Source of the DNA: Aurantimonas aggregata
GTDB lineage: Bacteria > Pseudomonadota > Alphaproteobacteria > Rhizobiales > Rhizobiaceae
Assembly: GCF_010500835.1 (NCBI RefSeq)
Contig: NZ_JAAAMJ010000007.1
Location: 62,001 to 126,000, forward strand
Direction: 5' to 3'
Length of the DNA: 64,000 nt
This document shows positions 62,723 to 64,000 of the stretch, in pieces; position 1 is the first letter of the stretch, and every line of letters begins with the position of its first letter. Position numbers and translations under genes: made by a program. The notes below the pieces were generated by a model, which saw only the letters and a program-made list of their open reading frames with translations, did no database searches and was not told where the DNA came from.

Positions 62723-63907
62723 TCAGCCGCGCTCGAAGCACATGGCGACGCCCATGCCACCGCCGATGCAGAGCGTTGCGAGGCCCTTCTTCGCGTCGCG
62801 GCGGATCATCTCGTGGATGAGCGTATTGAGGATGCGGTTGCCCGACGCGCCGATCGGATGACCGATGGCGATGGCGCCGCCATTGACGTTGACGATGTCG
62901 GTGTTCCAGCCAAGGTCCTTGTTCACCGCGCAGGCCTGCGCGGCGAAGGCTTCGTTGGCCTCGACGAGGTCGAGATCGTCGACCGACCAGCCGGCCTTTT
63001 CCAGCGCCCGGCGCGAGGCGGGGATCGGGCCGGTGCCCATGATCGCCGGATCGACGCCGGCGGTCGCCCAGGAGACGATGCGCACCAGCGGCGTCAGCCC
63101 GCGCCGCTCGGCCTCGGCCTCGCTCATCAGCACGGTGACGGCGGCGCCGTCATTGATGCCGGAGGCGTTGGCGGCGGTGACGGAGCCTTCCTTGTCGAAG
63201 GCCGGGCGCAGCTTCTGGACTTTTTCCAGCGTCGTGCCGTGCTTGATGTATTCGTCGTCCTCGACCACCGTGTCGCCCTTGCGGCCCTTGACGGTGAACG
63301 GCGCGATCTCGTCCTTGAAGCGGCCCGCCTTCTGGGCTTCCTCGGCCTTGTTCTGCGACTTCACCGCGAACTCGTCCTGCATGTCGCGGGTGATCTGCCA
63401 CTGGCGCGAGACGTTCTCGGCGGTGGTCCCCATGTGATAGCCGTTGAAGGCGTCGATCAGGCCGTCCTTCAGCATCGTGTCGACGAGCTTCAGGTCGCCC
63501 ATCTTCTGGCCGGAGCGCAGATGCGCGGCGTGCGGGGCCATCGACATCGATTCCTGGCCGCCGGCGACGATGATCTTCGCGTCGCCCATGGCGATCTGCT
63601 GCATGCCGATCGCCACCGTGCGCAGGCCGGAGCCGCAGAGCTGGTTGAGCCCCCACGCCGTCGCCTCCTGCGGGATGCCGGCTTCCATCGCCGCCTGGCG
63701 GGCGGGGTTCTGGCCCTCGCCGGCGGTGAGGATCTGGCCCATGATCACCTCGTCGACCTCGGCCGCGTCCACGCCGGCGCGCTGCAGCGCCGCGCGGATG
63801 GCCGCCGCGCCCAGTTCATGCGCCGGCACGTCGGCGAAGGCGCCGTTGAAGGCGCCGACCGGGGTGCGCGCCGCACCGACGATGACGACGGATTGTCCGT
63901 TGCTCAT
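62723..63907 (-). CDS. phaA: Acetyl-CoA acetyltransferase PhaA
   Basis: PhaA condenses two acetyl-CoA into acetoacetyl-CoA. The 394-residue biosynthetic thiolase has the nucleophilic Cys in [11 protein letters not shown] near residue 89, the [11 protein letters not shown] His motif and [10 protein letters not shown] with the second catalytic Cys near the C-terminus. Length is typical. It is the upstream gene of the phaA-phaB pair. The 93 bases between its start and the window edge contain an inverted repeat, listed separately. Confidence 0.97.
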   Translation of the reverse strand: MSNGQSVVIVGAARTPVGAFNGAFADVPAHELGAAAIRAALQRAGVDAAEVDEVIMGQILTAGEGQNPARQAAMEAGIPQEATAWGLNQLCGSGLRTVAIGMQQIAMGDAKIIVAGGQESMSMAPHAAHLRSGQKMGDLKLVDTMLKDGLIDAFNGYHMGTTAENVSRQWQITRDMQDEFAVKSQNKAEEAQKAGRFKDEIAPFTVKGRKGDTVVEDDEYIKHGTTLEKVQKLRPAFDKEGSVTAANASGINDGAAVTVLMSEAEAERRGLTPLVRIVSWATAGVDPAIMGTGPIPASRRALEKAGWSVDDLDLVEANEAFAAQACAVNKDLGWNTDIVNVNGGAIAIGHPIGASGNRILNTLIHEMIRRDAKKGLATLCIGGGMGVAMCFERG

Positions 63908-63968
63908 GGGAAATACTTTCTTGTTCGTCTTCGACGTTTCCTTGCCGAAAGATAAGGCATCGCAGGTC

Positions 63969-63982
63969 GCGTTGGCAAACGC
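63969..63982. repeat. Short inverted repeat upstream of phaA
   Basis: GCGTT (63969-63973) and AACGC (63978-63982) form a 5-bp palindrome around GGCA, about 62 bases upstream of the phaA start. The position would suit an operator, but five base pairs are weak evidence. Confidence 0.25.
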
Positions 63983-64000
63983 GTCGGTGGGCCTTCCTGC

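Overview
The window is a high-GC, gene-dense stretch of chromosome. It most resembles an alphaproteobacterium of the order Hyphomicrobiales (Rhizobiales); an Aurantimonas/Jiella-like lineage is my guess. The reasons are the YbjN-type fragment at the left edge, the membrane urate oxidase PuuD, a PuuE-UraD fusion, a DUF1217 protein of the flagellar-locus type, and a phaA-phaB pair. I see no rRNA, tRNA, CRISPR array, insertion sequence or phage gene.

Layout. (1) 1-12.2 kb holds a split urease locus. The order is ureD-ureA, hupE/ureJ-ureB, ureC, then ureE-ureF-ureG and an 8-oxoguanine deaminase-like gene. Between the blocks lie a Tat-exported cyclase-family hydrolase, an AhpD-like protein, two related secreted proteins, a DUF29 protein, a MliC-like protein and conserved unknowns. 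(2) 12.2-14.9 kb is one large membrane PQQ dehydrogenase on the minus strand. (3) 15.0-18.0 kb (minus) is puuE/uraD-alc-allA. (4) 19.2-32.8 kb (plus) is uraH-xdhABC, a BMP-type ABC transporter, puuD, guaD and an FAH-family gene. (5) 33.0-40.6 kb is glgE, a treS/maltokinase fusion and glgB, followed by thiD. (6) 41.6-50.4 kb is a transglutaminase / circularly permuted ATP-grasp-alpha-E / DUF2126 / zinc peptidase neighbourhood with a voltage-gated cation channel inside it. (7) 50.7-59.0 kb is treZ-malQ-treY plus a ThuA/ThuB-like pair. (8) 59.1-61.3 kb is a repeat-built DUF1217 protein. (9) 61.3-63.9 kb holds a small secreted protein, phaB and phaA.

How it fits together. The purine genes can take guanine or xanthine to urate, 5-hydroxyisourate, OHCU, allantoin, allantoate, ureidoglycolate and finally glyoxylate plus urea. 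The ABC transporter probably imports purines or nucleosides. The adjacent urease turns the released urea into ammonia, so the first half of the window reads as a nitrogen-salvage island. The second half is storage carbon: the TreS/maltokinase-GlgE-GlgB route interconverts trehalose and alpha-glucan, TreY-TreZ release trehalose from glucan, ThuA/ThuB-like proteins probably handle trehalose through 3-keto sugars, and PhaA/PhaB make the polyhydroxybutyrate precursor. Many genes in these operons overlap by 1 or 4 bases (ATGA, GTGA, TGATG), which suggests translational coupling.

The least understood part is the transglutaminase/ATP-grasp/alpha-E/DUF2126 cluster. It looks like a peptide-forming and peptide-cleaving system of unknown product.
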